From NCBI RefSeq assembly GCF_005239225.2, contig NC_133288.1, positions 21,024,169 to 21,088,168 on the forward strand: a stretch of 64,000 nt of DNA, read 5' to 3'. The stretch's first letter is position 1, and every line of letters begins with the position of its first letter. The DNA is from Populus alba (lineage: Eukaryota; Streptophyta; Magnoliopsida; Malpighiales; Salicaceae). The notes below the pieces were generated by a model. The model was not told the origin of the DNA. It worked only from the letters and a program-made list of their open reading frames with translations, and did not search any database. The translations under genes and the position numbers were made by a program. Of this stretch, positions 22,676-46,994 are shown in pieces.

Positions 22676-25499
22676 GTTGATGTACTTGTAAGTTGAATTT
22701 TGAATTTTCATGCAGTACGCATCAAATCCCTTCCTGTCTCTGTTATTAACCGCAAAATGTACTTGTAAGTTGATGGAGTTATTCTTAGTTTAGATATGGC
22801 GTCATACCCGCCGAAAGAAGGGGACAAAAACACCGCTTGTAATGTTTCTGATAGTATGGTCCCACGATACTCTAACCGCCAGAGACTTCAACTTCAATTT
22901 TTTTTATTTTTTTTTATTTTTAAATAATTAATTTAATATAAAAATATAAAATATATTAGATATTTTAAAATATAATTTATATTATTTTTTAATAAACAAC
23001 TTCAAGTATTGAAAATTCTTTAAGTCTGAAATTTGCATAGACTTACACTATTTTATATTTAATTTTTATCAAATAAATAAAGATGATGATATTTAAATTT
23101 ATGGCCACTTGATTATTAAGATTATGATACTATATTAAAAAGCTAATTCAACCAAAAAAATTAAACTGTTTAGTAAAGTTGTAAGATATAATTTATATTA
23201 TTCTTTAATAAATATCTCGTGATACAATAAATAAAAATATGTTTGAATGTAGAGATAAAAATAAGACATAAAAATTAAATTTGTTGATGAAATAATTTTA
23301 AAATGAATTTTTATGGTCAAAAATACAGATTTTAAAACACATCTAGTCTATACCAACTATCATCTGTCACCCAAGACAATAATTAAATTCTACCTTACTG
23401 ATTGAAGATTAACCTACTAAAATTAACATAAATATAAAATACAATCTATGATGTAAGTACCAAGTAGAAAAGGAATACTTTAATTTTAATGAATGAAAGT
23501 TAATAAAAATACATACATTTACATTTACCTGTAAAAAAAAAAACCCATAAATACGAATGAAACACTGCTGTTAAGTTGACTGTATTAACCATGAAGACCA
23601 ATGCTATTTACAGATTAAGGGAAGACAAACTGGGTGCGCATTGCGCATACGGCTCAGCACAGAACTGAATGAGCCTCCGGCAAATCTTCCAACCAAATCA
23701 ATTTACGGCAAGATCCAATGTCCCTTAAACAATTAGCAGTCAGTATACAAAATTAATTTCTTAATTAATGTTATCTTACTAGTTTTTAAAAAATAAGAAA
23801 ATATAATATATATATATATATAATATACAAATATAAAATACTCTCTAAATAATAGCTAGTTTACATGCCTTCTAAATAATGTTATCTTACCACTCTTGGA
23901 AAAATTATCATGGGTACTTACGGTTTACTTCAGTTTACATTTTAACTCTATTATTTTAAAATATTTTAAACTTTATAAATTTATAACACTTTACATAACA
24001 CATAAAAAAAATAAGAAAAGTATTAAATTATTTACATATTTTTTATTATATTTAATTTAATAACTAAAAAAAACTTTTGTTACTTTAAAATAACAAAATT
24101 ACCACTAAAAAACCCCCTACTGTCCTTGCTGAACCCTAATCACCAACTTGAATTAAGTCATAGATATGTAGCTAATTATCCCAGCTGACAAGATGGATTT
24201 CATTTGTGAAACTGGAGTTGATAGTACATAATGCAATAGAAAATGGCATAATTAGGAGATTACATGAACTGCCCAAAGCTATAATTTGTAGAAAACATCA
24301 TCAACACCAGTAATTTCTCCCAATATAATCTACCCATTGATTGGCTTCATGTACTAATTTGTGTAGCTACTAGAATAAAAACTACAGAGCAATAGCATGC
24401 CGGATTCTTCAATTTCTCCAGATGCCTCCTGGTTTCCAGTTTCTCACAGAAAATGGCAACAAGCCCTGCTCACAACAGCCAGCCACATACAATCTCAACT
24501 TGCAGTTCCACGAGCTACTAGAGCTTGCATTTGCTTGTTCTAACGCCAACTACACTTTCATTTGCATATAATAAACAGTCCCAAACTTGGCAATTCTTCC
24601 TTCTTGGTTTTCGTTCCCCAACCACCTTCAATCCGTCTTCTGGGAATGATTCGAGCAATGCAGGTGAAGAAGGGAGTACCTTGTAAAGAGACGATGTTCT
24701 TACCTTCTCCTCAGAAAAATAGCAAGGTGTCAGTTCCAAAAAAAGGGGTTTTGAAATCAATTTGTGGTCTGGGGATTGTGTTCTTGGAGAGGGAAAAAAA
24801 AATGGCTCTTGTAATTTCCAAAACAATAAAGACAATGATGTTTTACGATATAAACATGGAAAACCAATACATAATATAGTTAGTTTGACAGTTTGATTTA
24901 AAATATTTACTATAATTAGTTAAAAAAAAGACATTGATGTTGTTGAACTTATTGAATCTAACTATTTTTTTAATAATTTGATTTACTGGAATAAATAAAG
25001 TTATACCTGACATTGTTAACTCTAATTTTTATTTAAAATAAAATAATATTGTTTTAATAAAAATATTCATCCTAGCTGATTATTAACACAGTGATCCGAA
25101 CAATGATATAAAAATGGAAGGTGACGTGGGTGGTCTGCTGGAAGGGCAATGCAACTGCACGCAGTGGATAGATAGAGAAATATTATAAAATCACACGCAG
25201 ACATCCTTCGTCAACAAAACACATACCCATAAATGTATTGATCGATAAATAGAGTTAACTACACTGCAAATGCCGCACTTGGCGGATCACTCACATTTCC
25301 CTCTCTCAAATTTCGCGGTAATCCGATTTCTTTGTTTATCCCCTCTCTACAATTCTGCAGAACAATTGCTACATCATCTTCTCTTCTTGTTCTTCTTCTT
25401 TCAAATTTCGCGGTAATCCGATTTCCTATTCTTCTTCTAGATTATTTTTTTGATGATTGGTGACAGAGAGTAGTGTGTGTTTTTTTTCTGGGTATTGGA

Positions 25500-30995
<5,496 letters not shown>

Positions 30996-33900
30996 TGCTG
31001 CCTTCTGCATTTGCAGTTGATGTTGACGGTTAAAGCTTCAAGTGCTGGGTTTTGAGGCAACTTTTAGCTTTAGCCCTCCTCGGGCAATTAGGGGTGCAAG
31101 GTTTTTTTTTTATTTTTTGGTTATAAAAAATATCGATCAAGACAGGACCAAAGAGTAAATGCTAATTCACTCACTATTTTAACGTAATTTTTTCTTTTCT
31201 TTTCTCTTTTCAGGCTCAAAAATGTACAAAACTACTCTTACCTCATACCATGTATACGTATACATGTGTTCTTCGAATTTATAATAGCAAAATGAAAATT
31301 CAATACCAACTGGATAATCTGTTTGCTTAGATATTGAAGTACTGTTTAAGCGTGTGTATAGTATTGTGGTGTTCAATGTTTTTTTTAAATTAAACACAAT
31401 TTTAAAACAGATCAAAAAATAAAAACGACTACACTTACGTGAGTGATGATGGATGCTCAATGGTTGCGGCAATTTATTTTATTTGATTTTGTGTTTTAAA
31501 AATAATCTTAAAAAAAAATTATTCGAAGTAAGACGCGTTGCCTCTCTTTCGGGCAGTCACATCGCCACGACAAGAAGTGGAGGAAGGCACTGTCTGTCAC
31601 ATTGAATTGTTCTAGAGTTTAAGGTAACGGTAAATTCCAAGTGCATCGCTGTGTCCTCTACGTGACAATTAATACCCCCAAAACCTTACCCCATAGGGTA
31701 ATTTATTTAATGAATAGAAGACTATTTACGATAATATAATTCTATATATCTCCATCGACATTGATACACTACGATTGACGAATCCATGTCCAAGCTCCAC
31801 AACCAAACTATTGCCAGCTCATTGCTTACCTCATGACATGACATTATTATTATTATTGTTTTTATGTTTTAAAAATATTTTAAAAAGTTTTAAATTTTTT
31901 ATTTATTTTAAATTAATATTTTTTAATGTTTTTAAATAATTTAGATATACTGTATCAAAAATAATTTTATTAAAATAAAAAAATATTATTTTAATATATT
32001 TATAAATAAAAAATATTTTAAAAAACAATTATAACAATACTAAAAAATTAAAACCTCTAAATGGGTATGATGGATATAGAGACACTACAATGCCATCTGT
32101 GATCGTGTTAATGCCCATTTGGAATCCAATGTCGACATCATTTATCACATCAACTACACTAATTACTCAACTTTAATCTAGTTTGGGCCCTCTAATATAT
32201 AATTAACATGCATGATTAATTAATTAATTCTTGAGCCAACATTGACGTTTTGACGGGTCACTTTTGCAGACAGTTTCAACGTTTTGATTGGCCATTAATC
32301 CCGGCAGATAATTTCTCCATCTTTTCTTTAGCAAGTTAGGAGCCTTCAAAAGACATGAAAATAAACAAACCTTCCTTCGTTTCTACTTACAAAGGGGTTG
32401 AAACAAGACATGGATGCATGCATGTACATGTTTCTGATCACACACATTAACTTAACTGGCAAGGCAAGTAGACAAAATCTGGGATAATTTGGCTTGTGAA
32501 AATGAAGTTACTTAGGGGAATTAAAAAATTTTATCTGGCAACTGGAACTAATTCAGAGAAGGTACGTAAGCTATATATATATATATATATTGCAGTGCTT
32601 GTTTAACGTGGAAAGCAATTTCTTGTTGAGTGTGTTAGGGTTTTAAGCATACAAAACTCTTGTACCTAGCAGGTCAAGAATGATTGACCAACCGTTTGAT
32701 TATCAAGTTTTGAGGTTTTGACCCCTTACAGATTCTATTTGAATTAACACTACACCTTTAAATAATTTTACAGATAGATTCATTCTGTTGGTATAAGACA
32801 ATTCATCAATAAAATTTTAATAGATAGAATCCATCCATTGAAATATTAATTGTCAGTAATTTTCTATTTCATCGGTTATTCCATCAAAAATAAAAAAAAC
32901 AAACATCGACTGTCTTACAGACAATGAAATGTCCAAAAAAAAATTTCCTAACAAGAATTTTATCGATAGAATTATTCCATCTATATTTTTAATAATAATC
33001 ACTGACATAATACCTGTCCATAACTACTGGTTTGTTTTGATTGGCCATTGATAATTTCTATACTTTGTTAACTATATAATTAATTAATTAAGCAATATTG
33101 CATTAATCCACACATATATACATTGATACCTATAAACATAGTGCATAATTAAATTAAACTTTTGGCCAAACCATTACGTTAAGCAATGGGCATGGAGGAA
33201 TAAACAAATTAATTATTTTGGATCGAAAGTGAAAGACATGGCACATATGATTGGTATCTACAACCAGAAACCTTGGGAGCCATACTTCTGTATGTACGCA
33301 TGCATATATCGATGGATGTCGCATGTTGCTGGATGCTGCTCGTACGTTGTTAACAATCCAAGACATGAATCTAGCTGGCTAGCTGGGAAGAGATTTTTTA
33401 TATCTAGGCAGTAATTACATAGCTATTATTTTAAAAAAATATATATTTAAAAATTCTTGTAAAAATTTAAACCTAATCTAATAATTGAATAAAAAATTAT
33501 AATTTTTTTGAGCTATTATTTTAATCTAATACAATCAGGCATCTTCTTGAACCTAAACATGTCTCCCTTATTTATAAATAGATATGTTAAGTTATTTATG
33601 TAATTTATCTTAGATAAATTCTCGTATGGTTATAATAGATTCGTATATGATTGTTTAGAATCATCTGTTATCGCAAACCCAACTATATTATTAACACTGA
33701 AAAATAAAAGATAGCTACTATGTGAACAATATATTTTTGAAATCTTGATTGGAGAATTTTTTTTTTTAGCTTATAAATTATACAAAAATATATATTTTGA
33801 CTCAAAACATATTTTTTTGGGATAATCATTAAAAATACATTAAAAAGACCATACAACTAATAACCGAAGCAATATATAAAGGCATGACCACACAAGAAAA

Positions 33901-34735
33901 AAATAAGGAACAAACTTAGAAAACACAGAGGAAGAGAAAACAAAAAAAAAATAAAGAAACCAGTACTGCTGGTCTGCTACAACAAAAACAAAGAACTAGA
34001 AGAAAAGGTTCAAAAAAAGTTCATAAAAAAAATCAGAGAAACAGCTAAGTGGTTCAACAGTAGAAACTAAAAATACTTGATCATCTGGGCTTGATGATCA
34101 CTCTTCCCCTGTGTCGATATATAATAGCATTCTTTGATAGCAATCAATCAAGTACACTTTTTTCTATGTATCTAACTGTCATTTTGGCACAAGAAAGTGG
34201 TTTCATGGGGTTGTAGCTTGATAAGAACTCACACGTGCACATCCATGTCAGAGCGACAAGGCTGTCTCTCCATTAAAGATTAAATCAACATATTGATTGA
34301 TTAATTCTCGATTCCCTTCTCATGACTTGCACTCCAGCTTCTAATCCACTAAATAATTAATTTGCTATATATCCACAAGTCTTGATCTTAAATTTAAGGT
34401 TAATTTTCATTACTTGTATAATACTCTTAGAAATCTGATTAATTAATTTATATAATAATGAAGAAATCACTACCAAACCGACGTGTTTTTGGCATCTAAT
34501 TACTTAACTTTATCTGTATGTCTGACTACGCCGGCCATCCTGTTGTATATATTAAATTACTGTCATGGACCATTTCTTTGGTCATCACACCAGCTTTGCC
34601 GAAGCTTTCCCCTTTAAAAATGGACTCCATCTCTCCTTTACACCCTCCCTCCATCTCCACTGTCCCTCTGACCCCCTTCTCTCTAGTTCATATAGCCTGA
34701 AGTTTAAGCTTATATAGCAGCTAATTATATATTGA
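30996..34735. other. Intergenic between NDR kinase and GRAS gene
   Basis: 31000-31480 is NDR 3' UTR and terminator. 31840-32045 is an AT-rich dispersed element. 32740-33030 holds decayed repeats of the phrase 'atcgatagaat' with a CACTA-like start near 32748 that I could not pair with an end. An (AT)n lies at 32573-32590. 33030-34735 is probably GRAS promoter and leader. No exon recognised. Confidence 0.45.
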
Positions 34736-36298
34736 ATGATGAAGGGAGCATACGAAGTGGTTCATGGGGCTCTTGATATGGTACAGCCCCGTGAAACGTG
34801 GGACTGTGCCTCCGTAGGGTTCCCAGCTCCAATTTCGAACCCCTTTCCAAAGACTGCGGTGATTGAAAATCGATGCGTAAACTTGGAGAGGAATACTGAG
34901 CTCTCCGAGTGGGTTGAACATGTAACCAAGCAGCTCATTGATCATGACTTGCCGGATATAGCAACTCATGATGAAAGCTTGCAAACAGACACAACAACGG
35001 TCGACTATGGGGGCGACGATATTGTCTCGTCACTCTTGGGCGAGTTTAGGCCAAGGAAATACATGAGGAGAAGCTATTTTGATGGAGATGGGGAAGAGCT
35101 CCAATGGAGCCATGAGCTTGGAGGACACCAAACAGACATTTCTGAAAAAGAAGGGAGCACCAGACCAAGCATGATCAGTAGGATAGATGAAAATGGTTTG
35201 AGCTTAATAACCCTTCTTTTGGAGTGTGCTGTTGCTATATCAGTCGATAATCTTGGTGAAGCTCATAGAATGTTGCTTGAGCTGACTCAGATGGCTTCTC
35301 CTTACCGCCCTTCTTGTGCCGAAAGGGTTGTGGCTTATTTTTCCAAGGCCATGGGTAGTAGGGTTCTTAACTCATGGCTAGGTATTTGCTCTCCGTTAAT
35401 CAACCACGGGAGCATTCATGGCGCCTTCCAAGTCTTCAACAATGCCTCTCCTTTCATCAAATTTGCTCACTTCACCTCCAACCAATCAATCCTAGAAGCT
35501 TTTCATCGCTGCGATAGGGTTCACATAATTGACCTCGATATCATGCAAGGCTTGCAATGGCCGGCCTTATTTCACATCCTAGCCACCAGAACTGGCGGTC
35601 CACCCCAAGTTCGGATGACCGGCATGGGCACATCAATGGAACTCTTAGCGGAGACTGGGAGACAACTTTCCAATTTCACAAAGCGACTTGGAATGTCGTT
35701 TCAATTCCACCCAATTGCAAAGAAATTTGGAGAAATTGACGCGGCGATGGTGCCACTCGGGATAGGTGAAACAGTAGCCGTGCATTGGCTACAGCATACC
35801 CTCTATGACGCCACGGGACCTGATTGGAAGACATTGAGACTACTTGAAGCATTGGCCCCGAGAGTGATCACTCTAGTTGAGCAAGACATCTCCCATGGCG
35901 GATCTTTCTTGGACCGTTTCGTAGGCTCTCTGCATTACTACTCGACATTGTTTGATTCCCTCGGTGCATATTTGCCTTGCGATGATCCTGGCAGGCACCG
36001 CATAGAGCATTGCCTTCTCTACAGAGAAATCAACAATATATTGGCAATAGGAGGGCCGGCAAGAAGCGGCGAGGACAAGTTCAGGCAGTGGAGGAGTGAG
36101 CTAGCTAGAAGCTCGTTCTTGCAGGTGCCAATGAGTGGAAACTCCATGGCTCAAGCACAGCTTATATTGAACATGTTCCCTCCCGCCCATGGCTATAACC
36201 TTGTACAAGGAGATGGAACATTGAGGCTGGGTTGGAAGGATACTGGCTTGTTCACTGCATCTGCTTGGACTTCACGTGCTTCTAGAGATAGCCTCTAA
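34736..36298 (+). CDS. GRAS transcription factor, SCARECROW/SCL23-related
   Basis: Single-exon gene of 520 residues encoding a nuclear transcriptional regulator. The GRAS domain begins near residue 155 with LHRI (LITLLLECAVAISVDNLGEA), then VHIID (VHIIDLDIMQGLQWPALFHI, about 261), LHRII, a PFYRE-type block (LLYREINNILAIGGPARSGE, about 425) and the C-terminal SAW block (LGWKDTGLFTASAW, about 509). The VHIIDLDIMQGLQWP and AVHWLQH phrases are hallmarks of the SCR/SCL23 branch. The N-terminal 150 residues lack the Gln/Pro runs of true SCARECROW and are not recognisable to me. The gene could be a SCR-branch paralogue absent from Arabidopsis; only a tree would tell. The start has two adjacent ATG codons; either could serve. 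It lies between two kinase genes with no functional link visible. Confidence 0.93.
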   Translation: MMKGAYEVVHGALDMVQPRETWDCASVGFPAPISNPFPKTAVIENRCVNLERNTELSEWVEHVTKQLIDHDLPDIATHDESLQTDTTTVDYGGDDIVSSLLGEFRPRKYMRRSYFDGDGEELQWSHELGGHQTDISEKEGSTRPSMISRIDENGLSLITLLLECAVAISVDNLGEAHRMLLELTQMASPYRPSCAERVVAYFSKAMGSRVLNSWLGICSPLINHGSIHGAFQVFNNASPFIKFAHFTSNQSILEAFHRCDRVHIIDLDIMQGLQWPALFHILATRTGGPPQVRMTGMGTSMELLAETGRQLSNFTKRLGMSFQFHPIAKKFGEIDAAMVPLGIGETVAVHWLQHTLYDATGPDWKTLRLLEALAPRVITLVEQDISHGGSFLDRFVGSLHYYSTLFDSLGAYLPCDDPGRHRIEHCLLYREINNILAIGGPARSGEDKFRQWRSELARSSFLQVPMSGNSMAQAQLILNMFPPAHGYNLVQGDGTLRLGWKDTGLFTASAWTSRASRDSL

Positions 36299-36938
36299 TT
36301 AATAATTAATTCCAATGTTTTCATTATTTTTCTTTTGTGTTTTTTATTAATTAAACTGGGATTAATATGTTAATTGCTTGTGGGATTCAAATTAAATGCT
36401 ACCTATCTTCATGTAATCCAACTGTAGAAATTATGTTGAAGGACATGGCCCTTGATTACAAGGGTATATACTTTTCGAATCCAAGCACCTAAGCTAACGC
36501 TAGCTGTACATAATTGTCCATCAAAAAAGCTAACTTGTCTGTTCTGTATCACAGAAGCTGATTGATCTGATTTCTGGCTACACATTATTTGCTATCAAAT
36601 TGCATGATTTGTATTGTAGTGTATTTTAAAGTATTATTTATTTGAGAATATTTTTTATTTTATTTTTAATATTAACATATTAAAATTATTGAAAAATATT
36701 AAAAAATATTAAAAAATATTTTTTTCAAAATAGTAAAACTCTTACTAAAACATAATTCCAAACACAAAAACAAATGATGTAAAGCAATATATACATTTCT
36801 TTCTAGCAGACTTTATTTTGATTTACCGTCACCCTCTTAATTTATTAAATCCAAAATTTTAACCCTTTGGTTAAATATAATCAGTATGTGTTTTGTCCCC
36901 AAAAAGTTAATTGGTGATTTTTAATTAAATTATCCTTC

Positions 36939-37031
<93 letters not shown>

Positions 37032-40000
37032 CATTAAGATTAAATCGTTTTGAATCGAATCTTAAATATTATGCTATTAATTCAAAATGATATATGTTCA
37101 TTAAAAAGAAGGCATTTTTTTAAGATTCAAACCTGGATGGTGCATGAGAAGTTAACCATTTACCAAACCATGGAAGTCAAACATCTAACAGGTGAAATTA
37201 TAGCAATTAAACCTAACTCGACCCATTAATCGATTTAAATTTCAGGTCATGATTTAGATAAATTGATCTAAGTTTATCTATAATTTCATTTTAATTTTTT
37301 TAAATTAAAATAATATTATTTTAAAAAAAAAATCAAATTTTGACTGAATTGAAAACTAACACGTAGAGTTAACAAACTGAATCAAGTTTATATTAATCTT
37401 TTTTATAACTAATTTAGGTTAAAATGAGTAAGTCAGATTTCAAACCAACTTGTAAAACTAAATTAGGTGTAATTGTAGGTGAAATTTTAATTGTTAACAA
37501 TGTATGGAAGAGTGTGGTTGTAATTATTTTTTAAAATGTTTTTTATTCAGAAAATGTATTAAAATAATATTTTTTATATTTAAAAATTATTTTTGACATT
37601 AACACATTAAAATGATTTGAAAACATTAAAAAAATATTAATTTAAAAAAAAATAAAAAAATATATAATTTTTTTAAAAAATATTTTTAAAACACAATAGA
37701 AGGTCTAAAAACAATTGGATTGAAGGGCTGAGCAGTAATAGTGTTTTTGGAGCTTAGGATTCTCCGGGTGCATGTGGCTTTTGAATTATAAAGATCAAAT
37801 GTATCTCGTCACATCTAAAGAGGCCCAGATGCAATGAATAAACCATAGAAAGATAGTTACAAGTTACAGTGCATCCGGTTAGGAATCAACATGGACACGT
37901 GGTGAAGTCTTTTACGTTGCTTTGCAATGGGTTCGATAATTTTATTTTTCAGGAAAAAAAAAAACAAATATGTAAACTTCTTTAACATGTTTTTGGCCAC
38001 AAGAAGAGTTCCAATCAAAAATCAAAATGCTTATGTATAAATCTAATTAAATAAATTAAAAATTATTTGTGTTAATAAATATGAAAGATTGATAATTAAA
38101 AAATAAATTATTTTTATAAAGACTGAATTTTAAAAAAAAACGATGAATAAAAAGACTTGAGATAATTCAGGTTATTTTTTAAATCAGAGAAAATACATAT
38201 AAAAAGCACAAAAAAAATAATGAAACCCAATTTATATTAAATAACTGTTGAATAATAAAACTGAAAAAACATTAGATCAGCAAAAAAAAAAAAAGCAAGC
38301 CTAGGCTAATGTTCTAAACCCGGATTAATATTCTAAACCTACAAAATCCTAGACTTTGGCCAAATCAATAAACTAAATTCTTAACCAATTTAATAATAAT
38401 AAAAAAACATAATAAAAGAAGGAGGATTAAATTGGAAAAAAAAATCAATTTTTAAAACTACTTCCAATAAAATAAACACCAATCAAGAGAATAGGGGCAA
38501 AATCCAAAGAAAAAATAAATTGAAGAGCTGTTTGAAAATTTGAATGTTTACGTGTGAAAATCAAAGAGAAAAAAGAAAAGAAAAATGCCATTAACTTCAA
38601 ACCAAAGTTCTATCTATTACACTCACACGTGCCGCATGAAAATGAAGAAGTCGTTGAGAGGGCTTGAAACGCTACTCTTGAAATCAGTGTCTGGATGCTG
38701 AGCAATATCGCACGTGCCACTCTAATAACGAGGTCACAACACAAGCGCTAATGCGTGCAATGTATATATCAATTATTTTTTTTAATAATATTTATATTTT
38801 TACAATTATAAAATTGTCCCTCCACTAATATGATAATAAAAAAAACCTAAATAAAAATATAAAAACTCCCTGGATATAATTAAGTTAAAGAAAATTCTAT
38901 TGTAAAAGGATACTTTTAAAACTCAACCCCAGCTTACCGTGTTTAACCGAGTTTAATAATGTTGTCTCCCACTTTACATGAAATGCTGTATAATTTTACC
39001 CTATATATAAAAAAAAAAAGTCAACAAAAGGCGTTGAGAAAAGTTCATGGATGCTTCATGGAAATTAAACTAAATCGAGAATACCTACGAATATTTTACT
39101 TTCCTTTTATTTTGTATTTCAAAAACATTTTTTAAATTTTTTTAAAAATATTTATTTTTTTAAAACTAATATATATTTTTAATATTTTAAAATTATTTTA
39201 ATGTATTAATATCAAAAATAATTTTTAAAAATTCAAAAATTATTATTTTAATATGTTTATAAAAAAATATTTGTTTAAAAAACCACAATTACTTTTATAT
39301 TTTAAAATAAAATATTATTCTAATCCTCCAGGTATAATCCACTGACAGGTTGGATTACTGCTCATTAATTTTATCGGAACAAAGAATTGTACGAAGATGT
39401 TGTGCTTAGCAGAACGTGGCGTCGATGGAAAACATTGCCCAGACAAAAGACAGGTCTTTTTTTTTTAATCAAATTAGCACACTTAACTATTTTATAATTT
39501 ATTTATTTTTATATTTATTCTTCATATATTTAAAAATTCTAATTTACTTCCTAAACTTTCACGCGCATAATAATTTATATCATAAATCATATTACAATCT
39601 AGTTTATTTTACACTCATCAAATATATAAATTGGAATTTTTCAAAACATAAATAATAAAAACAAAAACAACTAAATTAAAGAATTATCATGGTAATTTTT
39701 CCTTTTTTTTTTAGCTAAGCATGCACCGGATTTATTTTTTTCTTTCTAAATAAAGAGAATCCACTGAGCAGTAGTGATACTAATAAATAATGTGATTCCA
39801 GCTTCGTGGTTTCTTTTTTCTCGACTCGAGGCCGTGAGTGGATTCGATCTGGCATGGCTTGCCTAGTCAGGATTTATAGATTGACTTCCACGTGGCACTC
39901 GAATAGGAATGGATATGATCTAAAGGAAAAGCACTCGAGAGTTCCCTTTCCTAGCACTAGTCAAGGATAAACGTTCGGACACGAATATTATAGAAAAAAT

Positions 40001-41109
40001 GGGACATAATTAAATTCTTAAAATGAAAAATTACAGTTTATAAAAGAACAACGACGTCTAAGTGTATGAGAGAATGATAATTTTTATTTTTTTGTTGTAT
40101 TTTAAAAATATATTTAACTTGAAAAAATATCAAAAAAATATTTTTTTAGTGTTTTTTTTATAGTTTTGATGTGTGATATAAAAATAAATTATTTTAATAT
40201 ATTTTCAAGTAATTTTTTTTTAAAAAAATCATGCATTAAATTATTTTAATATATTTTAAAATAAAGAGTTTTTTTAAAAAAACATCTTGTATTAAAATAA
40301 CAAACTCATAATAGGACATACTCCAAAGCATACCTAACAAAAAAAATTAAAGTAATAATAAAAAAATTAAAAAAAAGGAAGAGATAGAAAGAAAGAAAGG
40401 TAGGCACGTTTTCTGCACCAAAAGAAAAGGCGGAGGCTGACAGCCCAAACCGAACCGAAACAACCACCCAACCCAACCCAAACCAAACCGACCTGTTAGT
40501 TTAGACGGCAGATCATCAAGAGAAGGTCTCGCTTCCCTTTAAAAAAAATAAAATCAAAGTAGTCATAATTTCTAAAATAATAATAATTAAATAAATAACT
40601 CCAGGTAACCAATAAAACCTTATTTTTACATGCCTAAAAGTTCTATCCGTTCTTCGTCTTCTCCTTCCTCCTTCCTCGCATTTTCTCTCTCAGACATAAA
40701 CCCAAACACGTCGCCGGATTTTCTCCAAAATTTTTCCTTTTCCTTTTGATAATCTCAAATCAAGTTTTCTCGATCTGCATCGTCCAATTTTGTTTTCAGT
40801 ATATTTTGGATTTTCCATGTCAGGTCAATGTAGCTTGATTTGATCTTCCTTAAAAAAATAAAAATCTGGGTTTAAAATTTTCTTTTAATTAGTTGATTCT
40901 TTTTTGTTAACACAATCTAAGGATGTGATATGTTTTTTTTACTTGTTTTATGATTACTTGATTCTTCTCTCGATTTTGTTTAATTTTGAGTTTTCGTGTC
41001 AATCTGGTGAATCTGTGGGTGTTGGGTTTTGCGCATAGGAGAAAGGGAGAGCACAAATCCATCTAGGTAAATTTAGAAAGCCCAGAGCTTTCGAGGGCTT
41101 GAGGGAAGA
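36299..41109. other. Repeat-rich intergenic between GRAS and casein kinase genes
   Basis: Begins with the GRAS 3' UTR. It then holds AT-rich dispersed elements (36610-36780, 37510-37720, 39100-39310, 40070-40290), a long CA/TA microsatellite (36940-37029), fragments of the roughly 160-bp repeat family (37200-37470, 38150-38470), and a more GC-rich island at 38620-38760 containing CACGTG-like and acgtgcc motifs. 40620-41109 is the casein kinase promoter and leader, with a probable 5' UTR intron whose acceptor is cgcatag near 41038. No coding exon recognised. Confidence 0.45.
36940..37029. repeat. Compound microsatellite (CA)n(TA)n
   Basis: An uninterrupted CA run of about 26 units (36940-36991) passes directly into about 18 TA units (36993-37029). 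It is probably length-polymorphic. Confidence 0.97.

Positions 41110-46994
<5,885 letters not shown>

Larger units (their letters stand above)
19033..25499. other. Repeat-rich intergenic region between ABCI fragment and NDR kinase
   Basis: No exon of recognisable function was found on either strand. It holds AT-rich dispersed elements (19500-19690, 22890-23000), a degenerate array of roughly 160-bp units (19990-20780, again 21220-21560) invaded by a SINE-like sequence (20419-20590), a MITE (22466-22675), and an (AT)n patch at 23808-23822. 22130-22460 and 24150-24840 are less AT-rich and contain ORFs of 72-105 codons resembling no family I know. The last 400 bp or so hold the NDR kinase promoter and leader, with a repeated phrase caaatttcgcggtaatccga near 25307 and 25402. 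Confidence 0.5.

Noticed and set aside
24518..24879. Overlapping 105-codon ORFs on both strands
   Set aside because: No recognisable family, no splice context, overlapping in antisense; not supported as genes.
25473..25499. Upstream in-frame ATG of the NDR kinase
   Set aside because: Adds MCVFFLGIG, not conserved in the family; MDSARSWFQKF is the usual NDR start.
32748..33040. Possible CACTA-type transposon starting CACTACACC
   Set aside because: No matching right terminus or 3-bp target duplication could be found.
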